54,364 bases of DNA from Bacteroidetes bacterium SCGC AAA795-G10 (GCA_003130815.1 QFDA01000007.1:1-54364); one strand, 5' to 3'; positions 41,582 through 51,856 are shown, counted from the first letter of the stretch. The notes: generated from the letters alone by a model not told the origin. Numbers and translations are program-made.

Positions 41582-42868
41582 ATGAATACTTATTTAAAAA
41601 GACTTTTTATAAGGCCAGAATTCAATTATAAACCCATAGATGGTATTAGAGCAATTGCTGTCCTTTGGGTAATCATTTTCCACGCTTGGTTATTTCAATA
41701 CAATGGATTCCAAAATACTGCAGATCAAATTTTCCAAAACCCTTTTTTGATTTGGATATCAAAAGGAGACTTAGGAGTTGACTTATTTTTTGTTATAAGT
41801 GGATTTTTGATTGGGACTATCCTGTTTAAAGAGTACAAAAAAAATAAAAGCTTAAATTTTAAAAGGTTTTATATGAGAAGATTTTTAAGATTAATGCCTG
41901 TTTATGTATTTAGTATGATAATTGGGGTTTATTTTTTAAATGGAACACCTGCAGGAAACTGGAAAATGGCATGGAGTAACCTTTTGTATATCAATAATTT
42001 TGTAAGGGAGTCTTATATGGGGTGGACATGGTCACTCGCAATAGAAGAACAATTTTATTTAGTAATTCCGTTTTTAATAGCTTTTATCTTTCCCCTTTTC
42101 AGAAATAAATTTTATCCTTTCATAATACTCTTGTTAACTACAATTGGCCTAAGCTATCATTATCTATTTAATATTTTTAATTTTCAAGTCCCTTTTAAGA
42201 GCCAATTTTTAGATGAAGCGTGGATGGATTGGTTCTGGGGTTATTATATGTTAACCCACCTTAGATATAGCGGTTTACTTATAGGTGTAATGGGTGCATA
42301 TTTAAATGTATTTAGAAAGGATGAATTAATAAGTTTTTTTAATAATAAAAAAAATGTCGCAAATTTTTTCTTTTTATCGAGTCTAACTATATTTTTCCTG
42401 ATTTCAAGTGTTTCGCTAGGACAATGGACAAATCTAGAATCGTCCATTTTTGAAAATCTCAGCAATAATATTGCAAAATATTACGAAATCATACATAGAG
42501 AAATATTTGGATTTTCAATTGTTTTTATAACGTTATCATGTCTCTATTTTAAATCAATTTTTGTGAGACCAGTCAACAACTTTCTGTCGTCAAAAATTTT
42601 CTATCCAATAGCACAGGTATCATATTCAGCATATTTATTTCATGAAATGTTTATGTTTTGGTTTTTTCCAAAATTTATTTCAGCCTATGGAAACTCTCTT
42701 ACAGAATTACAAATAATATTATTCAATTCTTTAATCTCAATATTTGCTATTATACTTGGAGCAGTTTTGATGTATTTATTTATTGAGCAACCTTTTCAGG
42801 ATTTAAAAAACAAATTAAGTCTAGAAAGAAGTAGCAAGAGATTTAAAAAAGAGCCAAGTATCGCCTAA
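41582..42868 (+). CDS. Acyltransferase-3 family membrane O-acyltransferase
   Basis: This OafA/YrhL-type integral membrane enzyme of 428 residues has about ten hydrophobic segments. It transfers acyl groups to surface sugars such as O-antigen or exopolysaccharide. Family motifs are IDGIRAIAVLWVIIFHAW (catalytic His34), GDLGVDLFFVISGFLIG, and RRFLRLMPVYVF. There is no C-terminal SGNH domain. The gene is alone between the DoxX-like gene and a convergent operon, with a dyad-plus-promoter upstream and a shared terminator downstream. Confidence 0.93.
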   Translation: MNTYLKRLFIRPEFNYKPIDGIRAIAVLWVIIFHAWLFQYNGFQNTADQIFQNPFLIWISKGDLGVDLFFVISGFLIGTILFKEYKKNKSLNFKRFYMRRFLRLMPVYVFSMIIGVYFLNGTPAGNWKMAWSNLLYINNFVRESYMGWTWSLAIEEQFYLVIPFLIAFIFPLFRNKFYPFIILLLTTIGLSYHYLFNIFNFQVPFKSQFLDEAWMDWFWGYYMLTHLRYSGLLIGVMGAYLNVFRKDELISFFNNKKNVANFFFLSSLTIFFLISSVSLGQWTNLESSIFENLSNNIAKYYEIIHREIFGFSIVFITLSCLYFKSIFVRPVNNFLSSKIFYPIAQVSYSAYLFHEMFMFWFFPKFISAYGNSLTELQIILFNSLISIFAIILGAVLMYLFIEQPFQDLKNKLSLERSSKRFKKEPSIA

Positions 42869-42870
42869 CT

Positions 42871-42906
42871 ATTTTTGCCCTTAATCCATTTTGAGGGCAC
42901 TTTTTA
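42871..42906. terminator. Bidirectional terminator between convergent genes
   Basis: TGCCCT pairs with AGGGCA around a 12-base loop. ATTTT precedes it and CTTTTT follows, so it can act in both directions for the acyltransferase and for the Lol-like operon. Confidence 0.75.
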
Positions 42907-42913
42907 AAATGAT

Positions 42914-43666
42914 TTATTTTTTCAAAATATTTTTTGAAAAATAGTTATCTGGGATTTTTGTGTTAAATGCAATATCTAGAATAATGAAATCAGTTCCTTT
43001 ACCATCTTTGAGCATATCTTTATAGTTCATTTTCATCGGAAACCATCTTGAATCGATCTTTTTGATATTTGTAAAAGTTGTTGTTTTTAAAAGGACACCA
43101 CTTTTAGCGTAAAGATTTTCTTTTAAGGGAACAAATTTATTTTTATCAATCCATAAAGTTCTTTTATAATATGCTAATCCCTCAACTTTTGAAGTTAATT
43201 GCATTATCCAAACTGGAGAATCAATATATATGTCCTCATTAACTATTTCAGCAGTGTAAACCTCTGATAATTTTCTTTCTTCCATCATGTCTTCATAAGA
43301 AAGATCTGAACCCATCACCGACTGCCTTAGAAGATGACCAGATAGTTGAATTGTTCTGTCGGTTGAAGGGGAATAAATCCATAATCGTTTATCAAGTTTT
43401 AACATTTTCGTTCCTTTCTCTCTTTCAGGAGATAAATACTCTGTATAATTATTCTCTTTTCCCTTAGAATAACCTTTAGATCTAATTATTCTTTTTTTTC
43501 TTTTACCGTATACAATCATTTCAGAGGTTACAATTTGAGTTTTTGAAAACATATTATTGTCTATCTTTTTTATAATTTCTAATGCTTTTTCATTATTAGT
43601 TATTTGAGCACTAGAGTAAAATGACAGAAAAATTGTAAATGTGAAAAATAAAATGATTTTTTCCAT
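42914..43666 (-). CDS. LolA-like outer-membrane lipoprotein-sorting protein
   Basis: This 250-residue exported protein has a signal peptide (EKIILFFTFTIFLSFYSSAQ) and the LolA_like/PF17131 pattern: RSKGYSKGKENNYTEYLSPEREKGTKMLK, LWIYSPSTDRTIQLSGHLLRQSVMGSDLSYEDM, and WIDKNKFVPLKENLYAKSG. The family occurs with LolCE-like permeases. Here it is the last gene of an operon of a beta-barrel protein, ABC ATPase and two FtsX permeases. It probably carries a specific lipid or lipoprotein between them. It differs from the general LolA-like protein at 10606. Confidence 0.9.
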   Translation of the reverse strand: MEKIILFFTFTIFLSFYSSAQITNNEKALEIIKKIDNNMFSKTQIVTSEMIVYGKRKKRIIRSKGYSKGKENNYTEYLSPEREKGTKMLKLDKRLWIYSPSTDRTIQLSGHLLRQSVMGSDLSYEDMMEERKLSEVYTAEIVNEDIYIDSPVWIMQLTSKVEGLAYYKRTLWIDKNKFVPLKENLYAKSGVLLKTTTFTNIKKIDSRWFPMKMNYKDMLKDGKGTDFIILDIAFNTKIPDNYFSKNILKK

Positions 43667-43678
43667 AATATTATTTTT

Positions 43679-44953
43679 TTAAACTTCTAATTCTTTAAAT
43701 AAGCGAGCAGTCTCTCTTTTAAAAATTCCTCTTCCCGCTAAAGCTGTTCCAAAGAGCATCGAAAATAACCCTGGAATAAAACCTACATAAAAAAGGTCAG
43801 ATGTTATATAAGCTCTCATTACGGAAGGCATAATTATTGTAGAATTTTCTATATCACTTGAAATATCTATTCCATACTCCTGCAGGTAATAACAAAAAAT
43901 AATTCCAAGAGTTGTTCCAAAAATTGATCCAATTAAACCAATTATTGTAGCTTCAACCATCATTAGTTTAAAAACATTTCTTTTTGATTCACCCAAAGCT
44001 AGCCTTATACCAAACTCATTGTATCGCCTTAATCCACCAATTAGTCCTGTGTTCCAAAGAACAAGTGACATTGATAAAATAAATATAAATATAAATATAC
44101 CTGAAAAGGCATCTCCCATATCAAGACTTTCTCTTAGACCGTTCTGATCTTTCAAAGTTACCATTACAGGTGCATATTCATCTTGACTTTTTGAATATTT
44201 TGAATTGAATTCGTTTGAAATTACTAATGCATTTTGATCATTATAAATCTCATCTTTAAAGTATCCTAAAAGTTCTCCTGTACCATTTTCCATGTCTAAA
44301 AGATTTTGAGCATCTTCAATGTCAATTATAAATGTACCTCTATCCATTAGTGGAGAACCAAACTCAACTGTTCCAACCATTTTGTAACTCTGAAATACCA
44401 TACTACCCTCCATTGTAGAACCAAAAAATGTTATCTTTTCTCCAGGATTAATTTTTAATTTATTAGCATAATTATCACTCAACAGTATTTCTCCACTTTC
44501 AGTGGGTAAGTTACCTTTTCTCAAAGATTTGCTTAGTTGAAGCCTCTTTAACTCATCAGATTTACTATTTTGGAGCGCTATTGCTAAACCTATTCCTGGA
44601 CCTTGAGATTTTGTATTACCTTCTTTGTCGGGAACATCCATAATACCACCAAATTTTATTCTGGGTGTCCAAATAAGATCTGGATAATTTAAGTTTAGTG
44701 AATCTATTAATTCTTGAATTTCTAATAATGCAAGGTCATTTGGAAGTTGTTCTTTATTTTCAAAATAAGGCTTAGTCATAATTTTAACGTGTCCAGTATC
44801 AAGCTTTGCATTTTGATTAATTATATCTGAAAATACACCATTAAGAAAGCCAGACATTATAACTGTAACCATTACACCCACAGATATTACAGCAAGTGGG
44901 ATTACACTTTTACTTTTATCCCTTAAAATACCCTTGAGAATAAATTTTATCAT
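43679..44953 (-). CDS. FtsX-like ABC transporter permease (second of pair)
   Basis: This MacB/LolC/E-type permease of 424 residues has one N-terminal membrane helix, a periplasmic domain (about 45-285) and three C-terminal helices near 285-410. The motif RRYNEFGIRLALGESKRNVFKLMM is the coupling region of FtsX domains. It starts by a four-base overlap with the previous permease (ATGA). With the ATPase it forms an inner-membrane complex that extracts a lipid or lipoprotein. Confidence 0.92.
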   Translation of the reverse strand: MIKFILKGILRDKSKSVIPLAVISVGVMVTVIMSGFLNGVFSDIINQNAKLDTGHVKIMTKPYFENKEQLPNDLALLEIQELIDSLNLNYPDLIWTPRIKFGGIMDVPDKEGNTKSQGPGIGLAIALQNSKSDELKRLQLSKSLRKGNLPTESGEILLSDNYANKLKINPGEKITFFGSTMEGSMVFQSYKMVGTVEFGSPLMDRGTFIIDIEDAQNLLDMENGTGELLGYFKDEIYNDQNALVISNEFNSKYSKSQDEYAPVMVTLKDQNGLRESLDMGDAFSGIFIFIFILSMSLVLWNTGLIGGLRRYNEFGIRLALGESKRNVFKLMMVEATIIGLIGSIFGTTLGIIFCYYLQEYGIDISSDIENSTIIMPSVMRAYITSDLFYVGFIPGLFSMLFGTALAGRGIFKRETARLFKELEV

Positions 44954-46104
44954 TGTTTTTTACCCTTAAGTGCAAGTACTGGATTTAATTTTGCAATTTT
45001 TCTTGCAGGAAGATAGCTAACAACCGTGGCGGATATAATTACTGTAAGAATTGTTAGTAAAATTAATTTGAGACCATAAACTGGATAGATAACATCTGCT
45101 ATAGCAATACCTAGTTTTTGATCAGCAGGTGGAATAGGAAAACCAGCTTTAGACATATATATAAAAAAAGGTATGCCATAAATACTCCCAAAAATTAAAG
45201 CCATTACACTGTATACACTTCCTTCAATTGTGAAAAGACGAACAACTCGAAGACGAGTCATTCCAAGAGCAATGTAAGTGCCAATTTCTTTTTGCCTTCT
45301 AAAAATTGATAAAATTTGTGTGTCAAAAATTGCGAGCAACGCGATTGCTAATAAAAGTCCAAATATTACAGACTGGCTTGCCTTTTTCTGATCAATAAGA
45401 TCTTTGAGGTTTTTTAATAGAGTCGTTTTTGATCTATATGTCCATGAATCAAATGGACCTTTTCTGAAATCTTGGTCTAAAATAAAATAAGTCGCTTGAT
45501 TTTCTAAACCAGTCATTTTCCAAAGTTTCTCTATATCAATCCAAATTTTACCATTGTCAATATTAGGAACATTAGAGTCAAATATTTCTTCGATAATGAT
45601 TGTATTAGCGTCGTAAGTACCATTTTTATCTCTCCATCTTATTTGTACTCTATCTTCTTTTTTCAACTTAGCAGACTCAGCAAATCTTTTTCCAATTATA
45701 ACTGGAAACTCATCTTTATTTTGATTTAATTTTTTAGTAGGTAATTTCAGGATTTTTTGATCTGATGGAATTCCTTTTAAAACTACACCAATCATTCTTC
45801 CTTGTGGATAAACTGAAGCTTGACGCTCTAAAATTGGAGTCATCCCAATACTCCTTTTTGGTATTTCACCATGACCATCTAAAATAGTATATGAATCTAA
45901 AGGGTCGTAATCGTTATGTAACAGGTGTCCTTCTCCGAATTCCCATTCAACACTATCTTTCTGAGCTTGTTGATCCCACCCATCCATTATTGAATTAAGA
46001 AAGATTATAATTACAAAGGAAAATGAAAGAACAAAAACATTTAATAAAGTCCTCAGTTTTGCTCCAAATAAGTTCTTAAATGCAAGTTTAAACTCTAATT
46101 TCAT
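44950..46104 (-). CDS. FtsX-like ABC transporter permease (first of pair)
   Basis: This second permease of 384 residues has the same layout: an N-terminal helix, a periplasmic domain (about 45-255) and three C-terminal helices with coupling motif FRRQKEIGTYIALGMTRLRVVRLF. Its start overlaps the ATPase stop. The periplasmic part differs from its partner's, so the two likely act as a LolC/LolE-type heterodimer. Confidence 0.92.
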   Translation of the reverse strand: MKLEFKLAFKNLFGAKLRTLLNVFVLSFSFVIIIFLNSIMDGWDQQAQKDSVEWEFGEGHLLHNDYDPLDSYTILDGHGEIPKRSIGMTPILERQASVYPQGRMIGVVLKGIPSDQKILKLPTKKLNQNKDEFPVIIGKRFAESAKLKKEDRVQIRWRDKNGTYDANTIIIEEIFDSNVPNIDNGKIWIDIEKLWKMTGLENQATYFILDQDFRKGPFDSWTYRSKTTLLKNLKDLIDQKKASQSVIFGLLLAIALLAIFDTQILSIFRRQKEIGTYIALGMTRLRVVRLFTIEGSVYSVMALIFGSIYGIPFFIYMSKAGFPIPPADQKLGIAIADVIYPVYGLKLILLTILTVIISATVVSYLPARKIAKLNPVLALKGKKQ

Positions 46105-46796
46105 TATTTCATTTTTTTATCTTTTTCTATACTGCCATCCCTTAAATGAATGATTCTATCTAAATAACCCATTACCTTTTCGTCATGAGTAGAAAAAAGA
46201 AAAGTGGTGCCTAAATCTTTATTTAATTTTTTCATTGTTTTTAAAATTCCATGTGCATTCTCTGAGTCGAGGTTTGCTGTGGGTTCATCTGCAAGTACAA
46301 TTTTAGGAGTTTTAACCATAGCCCTTGCTATTGCAACCCTTTGACTTTCTCCTCCAGAAAGTTTGTCTGGCCTTTTATTTGCTTGATCTTCAAGTCCAAC
46401 CCACTCTAAAGCTTTCATAACAGCTTTTTTTCTTTCAAGCGCAGATTTTTTTTGAAGCAGAAGTGCGAATTCTACATTTTCGAACACTGTATAAACTGGT
46501 AATAAATTAAATACCTGAAAAATAAAACCAATATTAAAATTTCTAAGGCTAGCAGCTTCTTTATGACTCAAAGATTTAATTTCTTTTCCTAAAACAGTAG
46601 CATCACCGGTTGAGGGTTTGTCAAGCGAACCTATAATATTTAATAGAGTTGTTTTACCTGATCCACTTGGACCTACAATTCCAGTAAATTCAGCTTCTTG
46701 TATTGATAAGTTTAATTTTTTGAGAGCCATAAATTCTTTTCCTGCAATGGGATAAGTCTTTGAAGTATTTTTTAGTTGTATAATTGGTTTGCTCAT
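46104..46796 (-). CDS. LolD/MacB-type ABC transporter ATPase
   Basis: This cytosolic ATPase of 230 residues has all motifs: Walker A GPSGSGKTTLLN, Q-loop FIFQVFNLLP, signature LSGGESQRVAIARA, Walker B IVLADEPTANLD and the switch STHDEK. It powers mechanotransmission through the two FtsX-like permeases encoded downstream. It lies 1 bp after the beta-barrel gene stop. Confidence 0.95.
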   Translation of the reverse strand: MSKPIIQLKNTSKTYPIAGKEFMALKKLNLSIQEAEFTGIVGPSGSGKTTLLNIIGSLDKPSTGDATVLGKEIKSLSHKEAASLRNFNIGFIFQVFNLLPVYTVFENVEFALLLQKKSALERKKAVMKALEWVGLEDQANKRPDKLSGGESQRVAIARAMVKTPKIVLADEPTANLDSENAHGILKTMKKLNKDLGTTFLFSTHDEKVMGYLDRIIHLRDGSIEKDKKMK

Positions 46797-46797
46797 T

Positions 46798-47928
46798 CTA
46801 ATGATTAAAAACTATTAATAATTGTATACCAGGCCCAGAAAAACTTTGGAAGATATCATTTTGTTGAATGCCTTCAACGGTTTTCGGGTTATAATACAAT
46901 ATAATATATCCTGATAAACTATTAAACTGTTGTTGGTAATTTAACATTAAGGTTTGAGTATTGTTATTCCATTGTTGATAGATAAGACCACTTAACGATG
47001 ATGAAAGGCCCAAAAGATAATTGAAACTCAACGCACTAAATCCTCTTCTTAACGATTCATTGGTCATACTATCTGTAGAATCTGAAAATAAATATTCTTT
47101 AGATACTGTTAAACCATTTCCAATTCTAAAGGTGTAATCTACTCCAAAATTTAACAATAATTGATTAGTTAGTATACCTATATTTTTTGTTCTATGCACA
47201 TAGGTTAATTCTGTCCACATTCCAAATCCAATATCGATTTTCGAATCAAAGCCAATTCTATGTTCAGGACTTGAATAATTTTCAAAAAATGGAATGTTGT
47301 TAGCTCCAGCCTCTCTGTAATGATATGATAGTGCAGCTTCTCCTTTTGGAATAAAAGTTTGAAATCTTCCACCAAATTCAGGTGAATCATTTAAAGTTGT
47401 CAAAGCGTCTAAGCCTCTCTGTTTCTCATTTCCATAAAGACCCCACAACCATAAATTAGAATTATTTTTGAAATAATGTCTTATCAGTAAACCATAAACT
47501 CCATTGGTCAAACCTAGCGGATCTCTTGGATCAATTTGATTAAACCACTGAATTGGACGAAGAAGTTGTGCTGAACCAAAATCAATTTTTTGTAATCCTA
47601 GTCTTAACTCCCAGTTTTTTTTCAGATATCTTAACCAGATTCTGTAAGGAGAAAGATTAGAATTTGCATCTGAAGAATGGCCTGGTATATTTGTTTTTGA
47701 CAGACTTAAATTAAATGATGTTTCAATAGCAAATGAACTAAGACTATCAATTTCTTTGTCAAATGTAAATTCAGGGATATATCTTGTTCCTAAAAATTTT
47801 GTGCCTTCTTTACCAAATCCAATATTCGTTTGTCCTAAGACCTGTCCATCAAACTCATAATTTGATTGTGCATTCAAAAAATTTATCCATACGAATAAAA
47901 ATATATTGAATAGAATGTACTTGTACAA
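46798..47928 (-). CDS. Outer-membrane beta-barrel protein of the ABC operon
   Basis: This 376-residue exported protein has a signal peptide (YILFNIFLFVWINFLNAQ). The body alternates short amphipathic strands with Tyr and Asn-rich turns (FAIETSFNLSLSKTN, IWLRYLKKNWELRLGLQKIDFGS, MLNYQQQFNSLSGYIILYYN). This indicates a beta-barrel of about 16 strands. It has no recognised family. As first gene of the operon (TTG start at 47928), it may be the outer-membrane receiver of what the LolCDE-like exporter and LolA-like protein move. Confidence 0.82.
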   Translation of the reverse strand: MYKYILFNIFLFVWINFLNAQSNYEFDGQVLGQTNIGFGKEGTKFLGTRYIPEFTFDKEIDSLSSFAIETSFNLSLSKTNIPGHSSDANSNLSPYRIWLRYLKKNWELRLGLQKIDFGSAQLLRPIQWFNQIDPRDPLGLTNGVYGLLIRHYFKNNSNLWLWGLYGNEKQRGLDALTTLNDSPEFGGRFQTFIPKGEAALSYHYREAGANNIPFFENYSSPEHRIGFDSKIDIGFGMWTELTYVHRTKNIGILTNQLLLNFGVDYTFRIGNGLTVSKEYLFSDSTDSMTNESLRRGFSALSFNYLLGLSSSLSGLIYQQWNNNTQTLMLNYQQQFNSLSGYIILYYNPKTVEGIQQNDIFQSFSGPGIQLLIVFNH

Positions 47929-47978
47929 AATTAACTATTATTTATATTTTGCAAACAATATAGAACATTGCATAACAA

Positions 47979-50393
47979 ATGAAAAAAATTATTAAAATTC
48001 TTCTAATTACAATAACTGGTGTAATTGTAATAATATCTGCTTTAGGTCTTGGTGGATATCTTTATATAAAATCTTTCCTTTTTGATTTTGATAAAAATAA
48101 TTATGAAGAAATAAAAGTAAAACGTATTACAAACGATAAGGGTTTAACTTTTAATGATTATAACAATAATAATCTTCTTGATACATATGAGGATAATTCA
48201 AAAAGTCTAGAAGAAAGAGTTTCTGATCTACTAAACAAAATGACAAATGAAGAAAAAATTGCTATTTTAAAAGGAACTGGGATAGGTTCGATGCTAGGTT
48301 TTAACTCAAATGGTGTTCCGGGTGCTGCAGGTGAAATTTTTGGTAATAAAAGATTAGGTCTTAATAATCTTTACTTAGCTGACGGTCCAGCAGGCTTGAG
48401 AATTTCATCGGAAAGAAAAAATTTTGATAAAAAATTATACAGTACTGCATTTCCCGTGGGCTCTTTAGTAGCATCAACTTGGGATAAAAATTTAGCTTTT
48501 GAAATTGGTAAAGCAATGGGTAGCGAGGCAAAAAGCTATGGTGTTGACATAATTCTTGCTCCTGGAATGAATTTACATAGAAACCCACTTTGTGGAAGGA
48601 ATTTTGAATACTTTTCAGAAGACCCGGTTTTATCAGGTAATATTGCTGCAGGTATAATTAATGGAATTCAGAAAAATAATGTGGGTGCTTGCCCTAAACA
48701 TTTTGTTGTGAATAATCAAGAAACTGACCGGATGAAAAACAATGCTCTAGTAGATGAAAGAACCCTCAGGGAAATTTATTTGAAAGGATTTGAAATAATG
48801 GTTAAAAAATCCCAACCCTGGGCTATTATGTCATCTTATAACAAATTGAATGGGAAATATGTAACGGTAAATAAAAGACTTTTGACAAGTATTTTAAGGG
48901 ATGAATGGGGTTTTAGAGGAACTGTAATGACAGATTGGTTTGGGGGTGGTGACACTGTGGAGTCGATTAAGGCAGGAAATGATCTTATCGAACCCGGAAC
49001 AAGTAAAGTATTAGAGGATCTCGAAAAAGGACTTGAAAACCAAAAATTAAGTGAAAATGACCTAAATATAGCTGCTAGTAGAATATTAAAATTGATTCTT
49101 AGGTCAAATAAAATGAATAATAGTAAAAATGATAATTCTCCAGATTTAAAATATCATGCAGAAATTGTTAGAGAAAAAGCCTCTGAGGGAATGATTTTAT
49201 TAAAAAATGATGGGATACTTCCATTAAAAGAAAATGATATTATTTCTCTAATGGGAGTAACCTCATTTAATATTATATCAGGAGGAATTGGTTCAGGTGA
49301 TGTTGACGAGGCTTATACTGTCAATCTTGATGAAGCACTAATGAAATCAAATTTTAAACTAAATAAAACCTCTACAGATTTATATGAAGATTATTTTAAA
49401 AAAAATCCTTTAAAAAAACCAGAAGGAATTATTGAAAATTTGATGTTAATGATGGACCCAAAATTACCATCACAAATAAATTATACAGATAATGATTTAA
49501 ATGCCATGGCAGAAAATTCAGATTTAGCTATATTGACAATAGGAAGAAATAGTGGTGAAGGAAAGGACAGAGTTGAAAAAAATGATTTTTTATTAAGTAA
49601 AAAAGAGAAAGAATTAATAGAAAAAACATGTAAAGTATTCCATTCTAAAAATAAAAAGGTCGTTGTAGTTCTAAATATTGGTGGTGTCATAGAAACTCAT
49701 AGCTGGAAAGATCTACCAGATGCAATTTTACTCGCATGGCAGGCAGGCCAGGAATCTGGAAATTCTATTGTTGACATTCTTAATGGAAAAGTAAACCCTA
49801 GTGGTAAACTTCCTATGACATTTCCTGTAGCACTAAATGATCATCGGTCTACAAAAAACTTTCCAACTGATGGTGCTTCATCTGACATGACACTCATGTT
49901 TGATAAAAAGGAAAAACCTCTATCAGAGCAAACAAAAAATAAAGATTTCACAATTTATGAAGAAGGCTTATATGTTGGCTACAGACATTTTGAAAAAGAA
50001 GGTATTAATACATCTTATCCTTTTGGGTATGGACTATCATACACAAATTTCGATTACTCCAATATTGTTTCAAAAAATGTAAACGACACAATCAATATAT
50101 CACTTGACATAAAAAACTCAGGTAATATTTCAGGTAAAGAAGTTGTTCAAATATATTTTTCGAAATCAAACAGCTCTATTGATAGACCAATAAAGGAACT
50201 TAAAGATTTCTCTAAAACAAAACTTTTAAAAAGTGGAGAAAAAACCAAGGTTGAATTTAGTATACCAATCTCAGACCTTTCATATTGGGATGATGAAAAA
50301 AACGAATGGTTAGTTGAAAAAGGTAATTATGAAATATTTGCTGGATCTTCCTCTTCTGACATACGTCTTCATTTAAAAAATTTAAAATTATAG
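47979..50393 (+). CDS. Glycoside hydrolase family 3 (beta-glucosidase type)
   Basis: This exo-acting GH3 enzyme of 804 residues carries an N-terminal membrane anchor or signal (about 5-30). A calcium-binding-type loop DYNNNNLLDTYE at 60-71 fits the EF-hand pattern and precedes the catalytic part. Conserved segments are LADGPAGLR, GRNFEYFSEDPVLSG, KHFVVNNQETDR and VMTDWFGGG (nucleophile Asp near 318). The second domain (HAEIVREKASEGMILLKNDGILPL) and a fibronectin-III-like end (about 690-800) follow. It hydrolyses beta-linked glucosides or similar oligosaccharides. It is divergent from the beta-barrel gene. Confidence 0.95.
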   Translation: MKKIIKILLITITGVIVIISALGLGGYLYIKSFLFDFDKNNYEEIKVKRITNDKGLTFNDYNNNNLLDTYEDNSKSLEERVSDLLNKMTNEEKIAILKGTGIGSMLGFNSNGVPGAAGEIFGNKRLGLNNLYLADGPAGLRISSERKNFDKKLYSTAFPVGSLVASTWDKNLAFEIGKAMGSEAKSYGVDIILAPGMNLHRNPLCGRNFEYFSEDPVLSGNIAAGIINGIQKNNVGACPKHFVVNNQETDRMKNNALVDERTLREIYLKGFEIMVKKSQPWAIMSSYNKLNGKYVTVNKRLLTSILRDEWGFRGTVMTDWFGGGDTVESIKAGNDLIEPGTSKVLEDLEKGLENQKLSENDLNIAASRILKLILRSNKMNNSKNDNSPDLKYHAEIVREKASEGMILLKNDGILPLKENDIISLMGVTSFNIISGGIGSGDVDEAYTVNLDEALMKSNFKLNKTSTDLYEDYFKKNPLKKPEGIIENLMLMMDPKLPSQINYTDNDLNAMAENSDLAILTIGRNSGEGKDRVEKNDFLLSKKEKELIEKTCKVFHSKNKKVVVVLNIGGVIETHSWKDLPDAILLAWQAGQESGNSIVDILNGKVNPSGKLPMTFPVALNDHRSTKNFPTDGASSDMTLMFDKKEKPLSEQTKNKDFTIYEEGLYVGYRHFEKEGINTSYPFGYGLSYTNFDYSNIVSKNVNDTINISLDIKNSGNISGKEVVQIYFSKSNSSIDRPIKELKDFSKTKLLKSGEKTKVEFSIPISDLSYWDDEKNEWLVEKGNYEIFAGSSSSDIRLHLKNLKL

Positions 50394-50419
50394 TAAACTG
50401 CTGTATACCAATATCTTAG

Positions 50420-51856
50420 TCAATCAAGACTTGGTTTAAATGGTGAATGCAAATACTTCTCAGGTAAAATAAGTGTTCCCGTTGTGAAGATCAATCGTTT
50501 GTCAGTCTCAGGGTGAAAAACTATTTCAACAAGAGAAGCGGTAAAACCCTCTTTCTCAAAAGGTGCCTTTATGCTGTAAGATCCGCTTTTATTTCGGCTT
50601 ATTTTTGTTTTAACCCATGATTTCCCAACTTCCCAAATCCTAAAGTCTCTTGACTTTGGATTATTTGTCTTCCATAAATTTATTTCATAGGGAATACCTT
50701 TTTCAACATCCACATTAAAGATGTTATTTTCAATTTTCCATAAAATTCGTGGAAAATCTATTTTATTTATTATGTAATTGTAAAATGAAAAAACATTTAA
50801 TGTCTGATAAGTTCCATCTAACTCATGATTGCCATTTGGAACATACTGAAGATATTTTTTTTCTGGTATCTCATTCCAGTAAAATTTCCATGAGTCTGTA
50901 ACAAAGAATTCGTCAATTGTCCCATTAATAACCAATTTTGGCATTGTGAATAAGTGTCTAAATTGGAAAGGCTCAATGTAATTTAGAAGTGTCTTGAACT
51001 CATCTGTAAACATCCAGTCCATAATATTGAACTCAATATAATCTTCAACAGCCGGCGACCAATCTCCATAAACTCTATAGTGATGTTCAAAAGAGGGTAC
51101 TATTTTAAGCATATCGATAACTACTGGTGCCATTCCGATAACTCTTTTATCAACAGCAGCAGTAGTCCAGGTTGTCCAGCCTCTTTTTGAAGCTCCTGAT
51201 ATAAAAAATTTTTTTACCGGGTTTTTAAACTTTAAAGTGTATTCCTCAATTACATCCATGGCTCTAACAACCGCTCTTGTCATTGGAAATCGTGCTAACC
51301 ATTCTTTATCCTCTTTTTTTGCTCCACCTTTTAAAAATTGATTCCACCCATAAGCAATCAAATTGTCTTCATAGCGATTGACATTATCAGAAGAATTAAA
51401 AACTAAAGGTTGATATGGGATATTACTCACATAGCTAACTACTGAATTTGTTTTTATAGCTTTATTGATGCTTAAACTATCCAAAAATATTTGATTATCA
51501 TATTTTGTACCCAAGCCTATAAAAAGTAGTGATGTTGAGGTTGTAATTGTGTCAGGAATTATAATATCAACCCAATGCCACCAATCAGTTTCATTAACTA
51601 TATTTTTATTTAACCACTTGCCTGAGTTCATTTTTATTCTATACAAAGTAGCACCATCGTATAAGACACTGTCTACAAGGGTATAATTAAAATTATCTTT
51701 GTTTTTTACGTATGAAATAAGGCTATTTATTTCATCAGAATTGAATGTAGATTTTTCCTGAGAGTAACATAATGATGTCAAATAGATTAATAAAACAAAA
51801 AAAGTGTCAGATATTTTTTTTGTGCACAAGGAATTGATAGACATGAATGATTTCAA
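50420..51856 (-). CDS. PhoPQ-activated pathogenicity-related family protein
   Basis: This is an alpha/beta hydrolase-like exported protein of 478 residues. The signal is near residues 15-32 (DTFFVLLIYLTSLCYSQ). A Met four codons later (51844) is another possible start. The signature is FFISGASKRGWTTWTTAAVDKRV, with nucleophile-position Ser, followed by EHHYRVYGDWSPAVEDY; late Asp and His positions are in INGTIDEFF and YVPNGNHELDG. The family is named after a Salmonella gene; its biochemical role is unknown. It neighbours sugar-related genes. Confidence 0.9.
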   Translation of the reverse strand: MKSFMSINSLCTKKISDTFFVLLIYLTSLCYSQEKSTFNSDEINSLISYVKNKDNFNYTLVDSVLYDGATLYRIKMNSGKWLNKNIVNETDWWHWVDIIIPDTITTSTSLLFIGLGTKYDNQIFLDSLSINKAIKTNSVVSYVSNIPYQPLVFNSSDNVNRYEDNLIAYGWNQFLKGGAKKEDKEWLARFPMTRAVVRAMDVIEEYTLKFKNPVKKFFISGASKRGWTTWTTAAVDKRVIGMAPVVIDMLKIVPSFEHHYRVYGDWSPAVEDYIEFNIMDWMFTDEFKTLLNYIEPFQFRHLFTMPKLVINGTIDEFFVTDSWKFYWNEIPEKKYLQYVPNGNHELDGTYQTLNVFSFYNYIINKIDFPRILWKIENNIFNVDVEKGIPYEINLWKTNNPKSRDFRIWEVGKSWVKTKISRNKSGSYSIKAPFEKEGFTASLVEIVFHPETDKRLIFTTGTLILPEKYLHSPFKPSLD

